Positions 15,569 to 24,224 of a stretch of DNA of 64,000 bases are shown piece after piece. Within the stretch, counting starts at the first letter, position 1. Each line of letters starts with the position of its first letter. The notes beneath the pieces were generated by a model. The model was not told the DNA's origin and made no database searches. It saw only the letters and a list, made by a program, of their open reading frames with translations. This stretch comes from Ruminococcus sp. (GTDB taxonomy: Bacteria; Bacillota; Clostridia; Oscillospirales; Acutalibacteraceae), in assembly GCA_022779485.1 (NCBI GenBank), contig JALFTC010000047.1:62001-126000 (forward strand). Reading direction: 5' to 3'. The position numbers were made by a program, and so were the translations under genes.

Positions 15569-16598
15569 AGCTTTTCTCCTTTGCGATTAGGGACAGCTTT
15601 GCTATCAGTTCTTCAAGTAGAATTCTATCACTTGCCGAGGTGCTTTTTAGCTTGTAGTCTGTGTTTGCTATTTCGTCAATGCTTTTTCTAATAGACGAAG
15701 TGGAAATTCTTCTGCCTGTCCTTGACGCCTTTTCAAGGGCAAACTTTCTGTTTCCGTAGTTAAAATCCTTGGCTACTGTTGCAACAGACACTCCGCTTTC
15801 TGCACCTATCCTTGCCCTGTACAAATCCATATATGCACCTGCAATGGCGCTGACAATGGCTATGGGGTCGGTCTTTTGATAAAAGAGAATGTCAAGCTCC
15901 TTGTATGCCTTGTCAAGATTTCCTGCAATTATTTCGTTAGCCATATAGTAAACCTTTGTTTCAAGGTTGATATGCACCAATAAATCAATCATCTCTGATG
16001 TTATCTCTTCTCCGTCGGCGTAGGCACAAAGCTTGTCAAGTTCGTTTTGGAGCATAGTAAGGTCTGTTCCGCAATAGTCAACAATTTTCCCTGCGTTTAC
16101 CGCTGTTAGAGGACATCCCCTTTTGTATGCACCGCTTACAAGTTGTTTTGAAAGTGCGTTGGAGTCGTACTTTGGAAATTCCACCACAACTCCCAGCTTA
16201 TCAACTAATTTAATAAATGCAGAAAAGTTTTTTCCCGAAATATCAAGTGTGGGGAAAGTGAAGATAATCACAGTTGTTTTGGGAGTATTACTGATTATCT
16301 TCTTTAGCTTTTCATAGTCAGATTTTACAAGCTTATCAAGGTTAAGGTCCTCGACTTTCACGCAGTTGTATTCGCTCATAAATGGCATAATATCTGATGA
16401 CACGGCAATATCGTCCACTTTGCTGTCGTTGTCAAAAATATGAAAGTTAAATTCCGGTGGATTTTCACCCATAAGGGCAGTTATGAGCCTTTGGGTATAT
16501 GTTTTTACAAGGAATTTTTCAGAACCATAAAAGCAATATATGTTGCCGAATTTTTTGTCCTTAATATGCTTTTTTATATCTCGTTCTTTTAAAACCAT
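15561..16598 (-). CDS. holA: DNA polymerase III delta subunit
   Basis: Clamp-loader wrench subunit of 345 residues that opens the sliding clamp during replication. N-terminal YCFYGSEKFLVKTY (about 22-35) is the HolA start signature. The middle has PKTTVIIFTFPTLD, and the C-terminal collar region includes LYRARIGAESG and DYKLKSTSASDRILLEELIAKL. It follows comEC directly (stop and start adjacent), the common Firmicutes order comEC-holA. Confidence 0.9.
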   Translation of the reverse strand: MVLKERDIKKHIKDKKFGNIYCFYGSEKFLVKTYTQRLITALMGENPPEFNFHIFDNDSKVDDIAVSSDIMPFMSEYNCVKVEDLNLDKLVKSDYEKLKKIISNTPKTTVIIFTFPTLDISGKNFSAFIKLVDKLGVVVEFPKYDSNALSKQLVSGAYKRGCPLTAVNAGKIVDYCGTDLTMLQNELDKLCAYADGEEITSEMIDLLVHINLETKVYYMANEIIAGNLDKAYKELDILFYQKTDPIAIVSAIAGAYMDLYRARIGAESGVSVATVAKDFNYGNRKFALEKASRTGRRISTSSIRKSIDEIANTDYKLKSTSASDRILLEELIAKLSLIAKEKSYA

Positions 16599-18746
16599 TT
16601 ACCACTCCTCCAGTTCAGAAGAAAAGTCACCGTTGAATGTTGTGTATAATCTGTTTGAATTTATATGTACATTGTCCCATATTTTAGCAAATGACTCCTC
16701 GTTACAGCAGAGTATCAGAAGGTTTGTACTAATAAATTCATCATTTTTGTTTGGGGAGTCTGCAATTACCACATCAGGACTTCTGTAATTTTCGTCAAGG
16801 TCTGTGCAGTCGCCATACCGTGGGAGAATAAGCAAGGTTTTGCCGTTACAAGAAAGGTAGGTAAACACCTTGTTATTTTTTACTATGTACTCAATCTCCA
16901 TTTCACCAACAACTGCTTTATAGTTTTTGCGAAAAACCATGGTTTTCCTATTGTTATTTTTCGCTGACTCAACAGAATTATCATATATCAAAACACTCCG
17001 CAAGTCAAATGCTTCTGTAAAATCCTCAAAATATCTGTTCCTGCTTTTTGTATTGCCTGTAACACTAAGTAGGTTATAGCTCTCCCCTACATCCATTAAA
17101 TCATCTGTTGAGTAATAGCCAAAATCTCCTCCACAGGTCAATACAACTGATTTCCCCTTGTGGGAAACTGTGGCTGTAATACCGTTTCCACAGTCATAAA
17201 CATTTAATATACACCGATTGTAATTCACAAAATAATCCGACACAATGCCTATGAGCAAAACTAATACGCAGATTAAACCGGCTAAAGGAATAGTTCGCTT
17301 ATAATTTTTCATAAGAATTACACAGAGTGTCATAACAAGGCACAATCCCATCCAAACATATACAAACACCTTGTCTGCATTAACATAGCTAAATGGAAGT
17401 TTGCCCAGAATATGGGCTACAAAATTAATGTAGCCGGAAAGTCCGTTGGCTACAAACATAAATGGAGCATAAAGCCAAGAAATTCCGCTAAGGGCAAATA
17501 AACTTCCCAAAATAATCATCAACAGTAAAAGTTCAAAAACAGGACTAACTAAAAGGTTTGACAAGACTTGCACAAGGGAAATATTATGAAAGAATATTAT
17601 TAGCAGAGGAATTGTGAAGATTGATGCGGAAATTGAAACTGTAATTATATTAATAATGAAGACTATAATTCCGTTTGAGAATTTTAATTTTGATATAACA
17701 TACCGACTTAAATGCGGTGTAATGAGTATTATCCCCAATGTTGCACTAAAGGATAGTAGCAGTCCGGTATCTCCCGGGGAATAAGGATTGAAGAGAACAA
17801 TGATTAACTCCGTAATTCCTAAGGAGTTTAGCGGGTCAGACTCCTCCCTAATCATTATACCCACAACAATGATAATCATCATTATTCCGCTTCGTATTAT
17901 GGAAAAAGAAAGTCCTGTCATCACCATATAGAACAGAACAAACAATATTGTTAATGGGCAATACACATAGCGTTTCCTAAATATTTTGCTGAAAATAAAG
18001 AGGATAATCATCGAGAGAATACTCATATGAAGTCCCGACACAACAAGAATATGACTTAGTCCTGCCTTGTTAAATGCCTCTTTAACATCAGATCTGACGG
18101 AATTTTTGTCGCCAAAGGCTATTGCATTACAAATTCCTGCATTTTCCTCATTCATATAATCATTTACCCTGCTTTCAAGGAGAGTCCTTAGGCAATAGGT
18201 ATAGTATCGAAACGAGTGACTTTCTGCCTTTTCTACTACAGTGCTGTTATTTTCGTCAATAGCGCAAGAAAGGAAATATCCTTTTGCTTTGTAGGTATTA
18301 TTTGTAGTTACCGAAAGTTTGCTGGAAAAGTAAATAATGTCATCAAGGTCTGCCTTTAAATCGGTATCGGATTTCATCAAAATTTTAATTCCCTTTTCTT
18401 CGTTATCAATTTCTGTGGTTTTTAGGTAGTAGTAGAAATTACTATAACTTTCATAGGGGGTATCCATAACCTTTGCACTAAGTTTTAATTCTTTTCCAGA
18501 ATAATTATAAACAATAGGTTTATAATAAAATTCTGTATAAGAAGTAAAAATCAATGCAAAAATTATGGCGGTTGATAAAATCACCTTAAATCTTTTGTTA
18601 TGTCTAAATCTTCTAAAGATATATGAGCATATCAAAAGCAGAGTGCAAACACCTGAAAAAATCAGTGTAAATACTTCACCGAAAAAATAAGCGAAGGACA
18701 GCGTTACAAGTGCTGTAATGCCCAATAACGCTCCCATTCGCTTCAT
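16599..18746 (-). CDS. comEC: ComEC/Rec2-family DNA uptake channel protein
   Basis: Polytopic membrane protein of 715 residues of the competence channel family, thought to pass single-stranded DNA across the membrane. The N-terminus has two hydrophobic segments and an OB-like region (about 60-190). The competence domain begins at about 200 with NAIAFGDK and AGLSHILVVSGLHMSIL and has about ten membrane segments. The C-terminal region (about 515-715), where ComEC proteins usually carry a metallo-beta-lactamase-like nuclease, is recognisable only from YDCGNGITATVSHKGKSVVL; no HxHxDH metal motif is visible, so that domain looks degenerate. Other competence genes are not in the window. Confidence 0.88.
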   Translation of the reverse strand: MKRMGALLGITALVTLSFAYFFGEVFTLIFSGVCTLLLICSYIFRRFRHNKRFKVILSTAIIFALIFTSYTEFYYKPIVYNYSGKELKLSAKVMDTPYESYSNFYYYLKTTEIDNEEKGIKILMKSDTDLKADLDDIIYFSSKLSVTTNNTYKAKGYFLSCAIDENNSTVVEKAESHSFRYYTYCLRTLLESRVNDYMNEENAGICNAIAFGDKNSVRSDVKEAFNKAGLSHILVVSGLHMSILSMIILFIFSKIFRKRYVYCPLTILFVLFYMVMTGLSFSIIRSGIMMIIIVVGIMIREESDPLNSLGITELIIVLFNPYSPGDTGLLLSFSATLGIILITPHLSRYVISKLKFSNGIIVFIINIITVSISASIFTIPLLIIFFHNISLVQVLSNLLVSPVFELLLLMIILGSLFALSGISWLYAPFMFVANGLSGYINFVAHILGKLPFSYVNADKVFVYVWMGLCLVMTLCVILMKNYKRTIPLAGLICVLVLLIGIVSDYFVNYNRCILNVYDCGNGITATVSHKGKSVVLTCGGDFGYYSTDDLMDVGESYNLLSVTGNTKSRNRYFEDFTEAFDLRSVLIYDNSVESAKNNNRKTMVFRKNYKAVVGEMEIEYIVKNNKVFTYLSCNGKTLLILPRYGDCTDLDENYRSPDVVIADSPNKNDEFISTNLLILCCNEESFAKIWDNVHINSNRLYTTFNGDFSSELEEW

Positions 18747-18797
18747 AAAAATTGCTCCGTGTAATAACTTTTTTAGATTATAAAAAGATTTAAATGA

Positions 18798-19334
18798 TTA
18801 TGTAAAAAACAGAGGAAGTTTTTCAAGGTAAACAATGTCGTCCCTGTCTGCGGCTTCGCCCTCTGCAAGTACTGTTGCGCAGGAAACCACATTTGCGCCA
18901 ATCTCCTTACACAGCTCTACAAGTGCAGAAAGACTTTCTCCTGTACTGATTACATCATCAACAATCAATACTCTTTTACCCTTTAAAAGCTCTGCTTTAT
19001 CACCGTCAAGGTAAAGAGTCTGAACATCTGCTGTTGTAATTGACTTTACCTCAACAGAAACAATGTTATTCATATAAGCCTTAACGGACTTACGGGCAAC
19101 AACATATGGCTTACCGCTTTGTCTTGCCATCTCATAACCCAAAGGAATACCCTTTGCCTCTGCTGTCAAAATCACATCAAATTCAGGCACCTTTTTAAGT
19201 AGCTCCTCGGTTGCCTTTACGGTTATTTCCACATCACCAAACATAACAAATGCTGCGATTGTCAGCTTGTCGTTAATTTTACAAAGTGGCAGGCTTCTCT
19301 CACAGCCTGCTATTGTCATTTTATAACTTTCCAT
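18798..19334 (-). CDS. Phosphoribosyltransferase, adenine PRT-like
   Basis: Type I phosphoribosyltransferase of 178 residues. The PRPP-binding motif RVLIVDDVISTGESLSALV is at about residues 119-137. EAKGIPLGYEMA and YVVARKSVK are typical of apt/xpt-like enzymes. Substrate is probably a purine, but the sequence differs enough from classical Apt that this is not certain. Start at ATG 19334 is chosen for its GAGG ribosome site; an ATG at 19367 overlapping the hinT stop is also possible. Part of the der-rnmV operon. Confidence 0.82.
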   Translation of the reverse strand: MESYKMTIAGCERSLPLCKINDKLTIAAFVMFGDVEITVKATEELLKKVPEFDVILTAEAKGIPLGYEMARQSGKPYVVARKSVKAYMNNIVSVEVKSITTADVQTLYLDGDKAELLKGKRVLIVDDVISTGESLSALVELCKEIGANVVSCATVLAEGEAADRDDIVYLEKLPLFFT

Positions 19335-19363
19335 ATGAACCTCTTTATTCTTGAAGGAATTTT

Positions 19364-19705
19364 TCATGCCATTTCTGTGCTAAGCTTTTTACCGCCCAAC
19401 AGATGGAAATGGAGGTGGAACACAGTTTGTCCTGCCTCTTCCTTACAGTTTGTAACTACCCTATAACCGTTTTCAAGTCCCAAATCCTTTGCGACCTTTG
19501 GAATCACCTCAAAGATGTGTGCAACAAGGGATGAATTGCTTTCGTCAATTTTGTCGGCACAGCAGATATGCTCCTTTGGGATAAACAAAACATGAACCGG
19601 CGCCATAGGGTTTAAGTCCTTAAAGCACAGGATTTTGTCGTCCTCATAAACCTTTGTTGAGGGGATTTCTCCCGATGCAATTTTGCAAAAAATACAATCG
19701 TCCAT
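19364..19705 (-). CDS. hinT: HIT-family nucleotide-binding protein (HinT-like)
   Basis: Cytosolic histidine-triad purine nucleotide phosphoramidase of 113 residues. N-terminal CIFCKIASGEIPSTKVYEDD and C-terminal GQTVFHLHFHLLGG (triad His-x-His-x-His) are diagnostic. Physiological substrate in bacteria is not settled. It lies between plsY and a phosphoribosyltransferase gene in the same operon. Confidence 0.95.
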   Translation of the reverse strand: MDDCIFCKIASGEIPSTKVYEDDKILCFKDLNPMAPVHVLFIPKEHICCADKIDESNSSLVAHIFEVIPKVAKDLGLENGYRVVTNCKEEAGQTVFHLHFHLLGGKKLSTEMA

Positions 19706-19729
19706 AGTAATACTCCTTTTATGTAAAAT

Positions 19730-20485
19730 TTATTTTTTTGCGGTAATTTTCTTTTCTTCTCCACGCAGGAGTCTGCCTATATTTCCGTGGTGCTTAATGA
19801 TAATTACAAGTCCTGTAAGCAGTGCAATTCCCGAAACCACAAGGACATACCCAAAGGAATGAAGTTCGACTGAAAGGTAGGGCTTGTAAACACAGAAATA
19901 TGTAATCACAAATGTTGCCGGACCGTAAATAAGGGAACCGAACAATGAACTTATGGAAATAATCCTTGTGAACAAAAAGACAATAAGGAAAGACCCAAGG
20001 ACAATTAAGAATACTCTCCAGTCCAAAACAAGAATCATACCAATGGCGGCAACAACGCCTTTGCCACCCTTAAATTTAAAATAAATCGGAAACATATGAC
20101 CGATAACGCAGAAGAAACCTGCAATATATTTGCAGACCTCTGATGCGTCTGACACAAGTGTTGTGTAGTTGGTGTTGAGCCAAATATCCATACTGCTTCC
20201 AAGTAGAGCAAGGGAGGCAACTCGTGTACCGAAGTTAAAAATTAATACAGATACATAGACTGCCACAACAGCCTTTAAAAAGTCGCAAACAATGGTGATT
20301 ATGGCAGGCACCTTACCCACACATCTTAATACATTTGTAAAGCCTGCATTTTTACTGCCCATCTCTTTGATGTTTCCGCCCTTTGTCACAATCTTTGTAA
20401 CGATAATTGCAGTATTAATTGAGCCGAACAGATAGGCAAGAACAGCAGAAATAATGCAGGGAATACCCACTACCAGATATATCAT
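19730..20485 (-). CDS. plsY: Glycerol-3-phosphate acyltransferase PlsY
   Basis: Polytopic membrane acyltransferase that acylates glycerol 3-phosphate with acyl-phosphate at the first step of phospholipid synthesis. The three cytosolic motifs are visible: LFGSINTAIIVTK, GSKNAGFTNVLR and KFKGGKGVVAAIG. At 251 residues it is somewhat longer than the usual 200-220; the extra length lies in the loop after motif 2. Start overlaps the 3' end of der by 4 bp, a common Firmicutes order. Confidence 0.95.
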   Translation of the reverse strand: MIYLVVGIPCIISAVLAYLFGSINTAIIVTKIVTKGGNIKEMGSKNAGFTNVLRCVGKVPAIITIVCDFLKAVVAVYVSVLIFNFGTRVASLALLGSSMDIWLNTNYTTLVSDASEVCKYIAGFFCVIGHMFPIYFKFKGGKGVVAAIGMILVLDWRVFLIVLGSFLIVFLFTRIISISSLFGSLIYGPATFVITYFCVYKPYLSVELHSFGYVLVVSGIALLTGLVIIIKHHGNIGRLLRGEEKKITAKK

Positions 20486-21807
20486 TTCTTTTCCCCTCTT
20501 TCTCTAATGATAATACGGATTGGCGTACCCTCAAGCCCAAAGGTTTCCCTTATTCTGTTCTCCAAATATCTTTGATATGAGAAGTGGAACAGCTCCTTGT
20601 TGTTGCAGAAGAACACGAATGTTGGAGGCTTTACAGAGGCTTGGGTACAGTAGTAAATCTTCAGCCTTTTGCCCTTGTCGGTTGGAGGCTGTACCCTTGT
20701 TGTGGCTGTGTTCAGCAAATCGTTAAGCATACCTGTGCGAATACGCATTGCATTGTTAGCCGCAACTGATGTTATAAGCTGAAACAGGTTGTCTACCCTT
20801 TGACCTGTTTTTGCAGAGATAAAAATATAAGGTGTGTAGCTCATAAAAGCAAACTCTGTATCAAGGGTCTTTTTAAAGTTGTTCATTGTGTGGGTATCCT
20901 TGTCAATGGCATCCCACTTGTTAACCGCAATAATACAACCCTTGCCCGCCTCAATAGCCATACCGGCAACCTTGCTGTCCTGCTCGGTGTAGCCAACCTC
21001 AGCGTCAATCATAATTACGCACACATCACATCTGTCAATTGCCATTTGGGCTCTTATGATGCTGTACCTTTCAATATCGTCATATACACGAGCCTTCTTC
21101 CTCATTCCGGCGGTGTCAATAAAGTTAAATCTTCCGTAACTGTTTTCAACAACAGTGTCAATGGAGTCCCTTGTTGTGCCGGCAATGTCGGAAACAATAC
21201 ATCTGTTTTCACCGGTGATATAGTTGATAAGTGAGGACTTGCCCACATTTGGCTTTCCGATAACCGCAACGGAAATTATATCCTCGTTTTCATCCTCGTC
21301 ACTTTGGGGAGGTAAATACTTGCAAACCTCCTCCAGCAAATCACCTGTGCCTGTTCCGTGGATTGATGAAACCTGCACAGGCTCACCAAGTCCAAGGTTG
21401 TAAAACTCGTAAAATTCAGCAGGAGGCTCGCCTATTTTGTCGCACTTGTTGACGCACAAAACAACAGGCTTTCCGCTTTTTTGGAGCATTTGAGCAACCT
21501 CCTCGTCAGTTGCAACAACTCCGTCACGGACATTTGTAACAAGAATAGTTACATCTGCTGTGTCTATGGCAAGCTCTGCCTGTCTTCTCATTTGCTTTAG
21601 GATAATATCGTCGGAGTAAGGCTCAATACCGCCTGTGTCGATTATCCTGATTTTACGGTTGTTCCATTCACATTCACCGTAAATTCTATCCCTTGTAACG
21701 CCCGGTGTGTCGTCAACAATGGACAAGCGTTCACCTATTAATTTGTTAAATAATGTTGATTTGCCCACATTAGGCCTGCCTACAATGGCTACTATCGGTG
21801 TTGACAT
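20482..21807 (-). CDS. der: Ribosome biogenesis GTPase Der
   Basis: Tandem-GTPase assembly factor of the 50S subunit, 441 residues. First G domain: GRPNVGKSTLFNKL, DTPGVTRD, DTGG and NKCD. Second G domain: GKPNVGKSSLINYI, DTAGMRKKARV and NKWD. C-terminal KH-like domain includes TRVQPPTDKGKRLKIYY. First gene of the operon der-plsY-hinT-prt-comEC-holA-rnmV. Ribosome site GGGAGGAAAA precedes the start. Confidence 0.97.
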   Translation of the reverse strand: MSTPIVAIVGRPNVGKSTLFNKLIGERLSIVDDTPGVTRDRIYGECEWNNRKIRIIDTGGIEPYSDDIILKQMRRQAELAIDTADVTILVTNVRDGVVATDEEVAQMLQKSGKPVVLCVNKCDKIGEPPAEFYEFYNLGLGEPVQVSSIHGTGTGDLLEEVCKYLPPQSDEDENEDIISVAVIGKPNVGKSSLINYITGENRCIVSDIAGTTRDSIDTVVENSYGRFNFIDTAGMRKKARVYDDIERYSIIRAQMAIDRCDVCVIMIDAEVGYTEQDSKVAGMAIEAGKGCIIAVNKWDAIDKDTHTMNNFKKTLDTEFAFMSYTPYIFISAKTGQRVDNLFQLITSVAANNAMRIRTGMLNDLLNTATTRVQPPTDKGKRLKIYYCTQASVKPPTFVFFCNNKELFHFSYQRYLENRIRETFGLEGTPIRIIIRERGEKK

Positions 21808-21835
21808 TTTTCCTCCCGTTTCATTACAATTATTT

Positions 21836-21915
21836 CTAACCTTTTACCACTCATTTTACTATTCACTAATCACTCTTCACTAAAAACTAAATACTCAAAA
21901 CTAAAAACTCTAACT
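21836..21915. repeat. Short degenerate AGTGA/ACTAA-type repeats upstream of der
   Basis: On the minus strand this segment reads as degenerate short repeats (AGTGAAGAGTGATTAGTGAATAG, broken up, then AAACTA-type units). A similar stretch (TAATAGTGAATAGTGAAAA) is at 31167-31185. Low-complexity intergenic repeat of unknown role; no clear promoter for der could be fixed here. Confidence 0.4.
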
Positions 21916-21980
21916 TCATTATACTTTATTTTGTCACAAAATGAAAGTATTAATATATATTATTTAAAAATTATCGGCAT

Positions 21981-22014
21981 AAAAAAAGACGGAAATTAAT
22001 CCGTCTGTTTTTTA
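21981..22014 (-). terminator. Terminator after rpmF
   Basis: Stem AGACGGA / TCCGTCT with 6-nt loop, flanked by seven A on one side and six T on the other, so it can work in both directions. It lies directly after rpmF. Confidence 0.88.
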
Positions 22015-22024
22015 ACTATTAGGC

Positions 22025-22210
22025 TTATTCAGCTTCAACTGCAATTACCTGTCTGCCGTTGTACTGACCACAGTTCTTGCAAACCTTGTGGGGAGCCTTG
22101 TACTCGCCACAAGTTGGGCAAACTGCAAGTGCAGGAGCGTCTAACTTCCAAACATTGGATCTTCTCTTCATTTTTCTTGCGTGTGAATGTTTTCTCTTTG
22201 GTACTGCCAT
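22025..22210 (-). CDS. rpmF: Ribosomal protein L32
   Basis: 50S subunit protein of 61 residues. N-terminal MAVPKRKHSHARKMKRRSN and the zinc ribbon CPTCGEYKAPHKVCKNCGQY (two CxxC pairs) identify it; retention of all four cysteines indicates the zinc-binding form. Follows yceD, the widespread gene pair. Confidence 0.98.
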   Translation of the reverse strand: MAVPKRKHSHARKMKRRSNVWKLDAPALAVCPTCGEYKAPHKVCKNCGQYNGRQVIAVEAE

Positions 22211-22234
22211 TATAATCTCCTCCTGTAATATATG

Positions 22235-22729
22235 CTATTTTAATAATTCCTTTAATGCCTCAAGACGAGGGTCAATTTCTTTATCTGAGCAGTTACAGTC
22301 GCCTTCGTTCAAATCCTTGCCACACTTTGGGCAAATCCCCCTGCAATCCTCATTGCACAGGTACTTTACCGGCAAATTAAGGATAATATCCGACCGAATC
22401 AGCTCGTCAACATCAAGTGTAAAGTCCGGAGTTTCGATGTAATCATCATTATCATCACCCTCAAGTGATACAACAAGGCGATGACTGAACTGGTAATTTA
22501 AAACCCTACTGACCTCCTTATAACATCTGTCACAAGGACGGTTGTAGGTGAAGGTTACATCAAAATAAATGTCAACAAGACCGGCTTTGTTTACAGCCTC
22601 GCCCTTTACCATAACGGGCGACACGAATGGAAAAACTCCGCCAATATCAATGTCAGACATAGAAAGTGAGCATTCAAAATCCTTTTTGCTGTTTTCCTCA
22701 AGGAAAACACTCTTTAAGTTAAGAATCAT
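22235..22729 (-). CDS. yceD: YceD/DUF177 family protein
   Basis: Conserved protein of 164 residues linked to 23S rRNA accumulation and usually encoded next to rpmF. The DUF177 core shows PCDRCYKEV, and a C-terminal cysteine cluster CNEDCRGICPKCGKDLNEG followed by CNC suggests metal binding. ATG 22729 is chosen because GGGGAAGG lies 7 nt upstream; an upstream in-frame start at 22753 has no ribosome site and lies near the predicted transcription start. Confidence 0.9.
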   Translation of the reverse strand: MILNLKSVFLEENSKKDFECSLSMSDIDIGGVFPFVSPVMVKGEAVNKAGLVDIYFDVTFTYNRPCDRCYKEVSRVLNYQFSHRLVVSLEGDDNDDYIETPDFTLDVDELIRSDIILNLPVKYLCNEDCRGICPKCGKDLNEGDCNCSDKEIDPRLEALKELLK

Positions 22730-22761
22730 AAATACACCTTCCCCAGTAAACACCGACTAAC

Positions 22762-22790
22762 ATTATACATAAATGTCCCCTTTTTGTCAA
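22762..22790 (-). promoter_or_regulatory. Promoter of yceD-rpmF
   Basis: On the minus strand consensus TTGACA (22785-22790), 17-bp spacer, consensus TATAAT (22762-22767). Confidence 0.85.
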
Positions 22791-22879
22791 TACAAAATAT
22801 GAGAATTTTCGGAAAAATAACAGATAAATTCGCCTTAGTCCTTTGTGTCCATTACAACATATTTTGATATTAGTTTCTA

Positions 22880-22909
22880 TTGACATTATGAACATATTTA
22901 TGATAAAAT
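22880..22909 (+). promoter_or_regulatory. Promoter of the DUF3298-like gene
   Basis: TTGACA (22880-22885), 18-bp spacer, TAAAAT (22904-22909), about 50 bp before the start codon. Divergent to the yceD promoter. Confidence 0.6.
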
Positions 22910-22957
22910 TACTAATATATTTGTAATAAATTAGTAAATTATCAAGGGGATTACAAA

Positions 22958-23674
22958 ATGACAACTGCAAAAAGATTAACCGGTTTCGCAATTATTATTG
23001 CCATATTGATGAACATATTTGTATTTACTTCTGTGGGAAGTTTTTCTGTGTCGGCAAAGAGCAAGACAAAGAAAGCAAAATACAGCATCGTAAAAATTGA
23101 CAAAACTAAAAAATTTGATTCCGGTGTCACCGCAGAGGTGTACTATAACAAGGTACAGCTAAAAGGAAAATCAAAAGCAATTAAAAAGATAAACAACGCA
23201 ATAGAAAAGGACTACAAGCTTTTTGCGAAAAACATCGGCAATCTTTACGATTATGCAGAACACTCCGTTATGGACGCTACTTTTTATTGGACAGCCAAAT
23301 CCAAGGTGACTTACAACAAGAATAACATTATCAGCATAAGGGTAAAAAAATTTTGGTTTGCCGGAGGTGTAAGCAACAGCAATTGCTACGGTCTTACCTT
23401 TAACCTAAAAACAGGTAAAAAATTGGGTGTTAAAAGTGTATGTAATTACAGCGAAAATAAACTGAGAGAAACTGTTGAAAGTAAGCTAAAGAAAAAATAC
23501 GGTAGCTCTCTTTGGGAAGACAATGTATCGAATTATAAAGATGTTACAAAATATGTAAATAAATATAAATATTTTCTCAAACCCGGCAAAAAATGTGTTG
23601 TTTGTTTTGAACCTTATTCAGTAGGTTACGGCGGATGGTACAGAAGTGTTACAATCAACAGTAAATATAAATAA
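22958..23674 (+). CDS. Secreted protein of the DUF4163/DUF3298 type
   Basis: Exported protein of 238 residues with a signal peptide (about 1-34, ending SVSA). The mature part resembles the DUF4163-DUF3298 pair found in Gram-positive secreted proteins such as PdaC-like and RsiV-like proteins: KKFDSGVTAEVYYNKVQLKG, then AIKKINNAIEK, and a C-terminal FNLKTGKKLGVKSV segment. No catalytic residues are recognisable. It is a single-gene unit with its own promoter and terminator. Function unknown; possibly lysozyme or wall-ligand binding by analogy with RsiV, which is inference only. Confidence 0.75.
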   Translation: MTTAKRLTGFAIIIAILMNIFVFTSVGSFSVSAKSKTKKAKYSIVKIDKTKKFDSGVTAEVYYNKVQLKGKSKAIKKINNAIEKDYKLFAKNIGNLYDYAEHSVMDATFYWTAKSKVTYNKNNIISIRVKKFWFAGGVSNSNCYGLTFNLKTGKKLGVKSVCNYSENKLRETVESKLKKKYGSSLWEDNVSNYKDVTKYVNKYKYFLKPGKKCVVCFEPYSVGYGGWYRSVTINSKYK

Positions 23675-23686
23675 ATCTTCTCAAAC

Positions 23687-23730
23687 AAACCAGCCACATC
23701 ACTACAAAATGATGTGGCTGGTTTTATTTT
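23687..23730 (+). terminator. Terminator between convergent genes
   Basis: 14-15-bp stem AAACCAGCCACATCA / TGATGTGGCTGGTTT with 8-nt loop, T-rich downstream side (TTTTATTTT). Probably serves both the DUF3298-like gene and the pgi unit on the other strand. Confidence 0.88.
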
Positions 23731-23761
23731 GTATTCTTTTTGATTCTAATAAATCAGATTA

Positions 23762-24178
23762 TCAAACCTTTTCGCAAACTGCGTTGATGCCTACGGGGAG
23801 GTCTTCCTCGGCGGCGGAGATAAGGAATGTAATCTTTGTTTCTGTGTCATCGGCAAGGGCTGATACCTTCTTAACGAAAGCCTCAAGTCCGTCAATGCCC
23901 TCCGGACAAATCTTGAATGTACCGTCAACAAGGATGTCGGTTACATCGTAGTTGCCTGCACAGATACCGCTTAAAAAGCCGAATAGCATTTCGTATCCGC
24001 TTACATTATAGTGGTCGGTGTCGATAAGTCTTGCCTTGTGAGTTACATCATATGTAAGCTTTGAGCCTTTCTCAACAACAACTACATTACCGCTGGAGGC
24101 TGCAACAGCCTCGTTAGCGATTTGGATTAATTTTTTTGTTTTGCCGGAACCTTTTTTACCTGTTAGTAAAGTTACCAT
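23762..24178 (-). CDS. Small P-loop NTPase-like protein
   Basis: Protein of 138 residues with a Walker A motif at the extreme N-terminus (LLTGKKGSGKTKKL, about 4-17) and a possible Walker B hydrophobic-Asp strand (TDILVDG). No family name is recognised beyond P-loop ATPase. It follows pgi by 46 bp with a strong ribosome site (AAGGAGG), suggesting one transcript. Similar small ATPases are found as single-domain proteins in Clostridia; role unknown. Confidence 0.7.
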   Translation of the reverse strand: MVTLLTGKKGSGKTKKLIQIANEAVAASSGNVVVVEKGSKLTYDVTHKARLIDTDHYNVSGYEMLFGFLSGICAGNYDVTDILVDGTFKICPEGIDGLEAFVKKVSALADDTETKITFLISAAEEDLPVGINAVCEKV

Positions 24179-24224
24179 TTTGTCGTCCTCCTTTAAGGAT
24201 TTTATTTTTTGGTTTAATTAGTTC

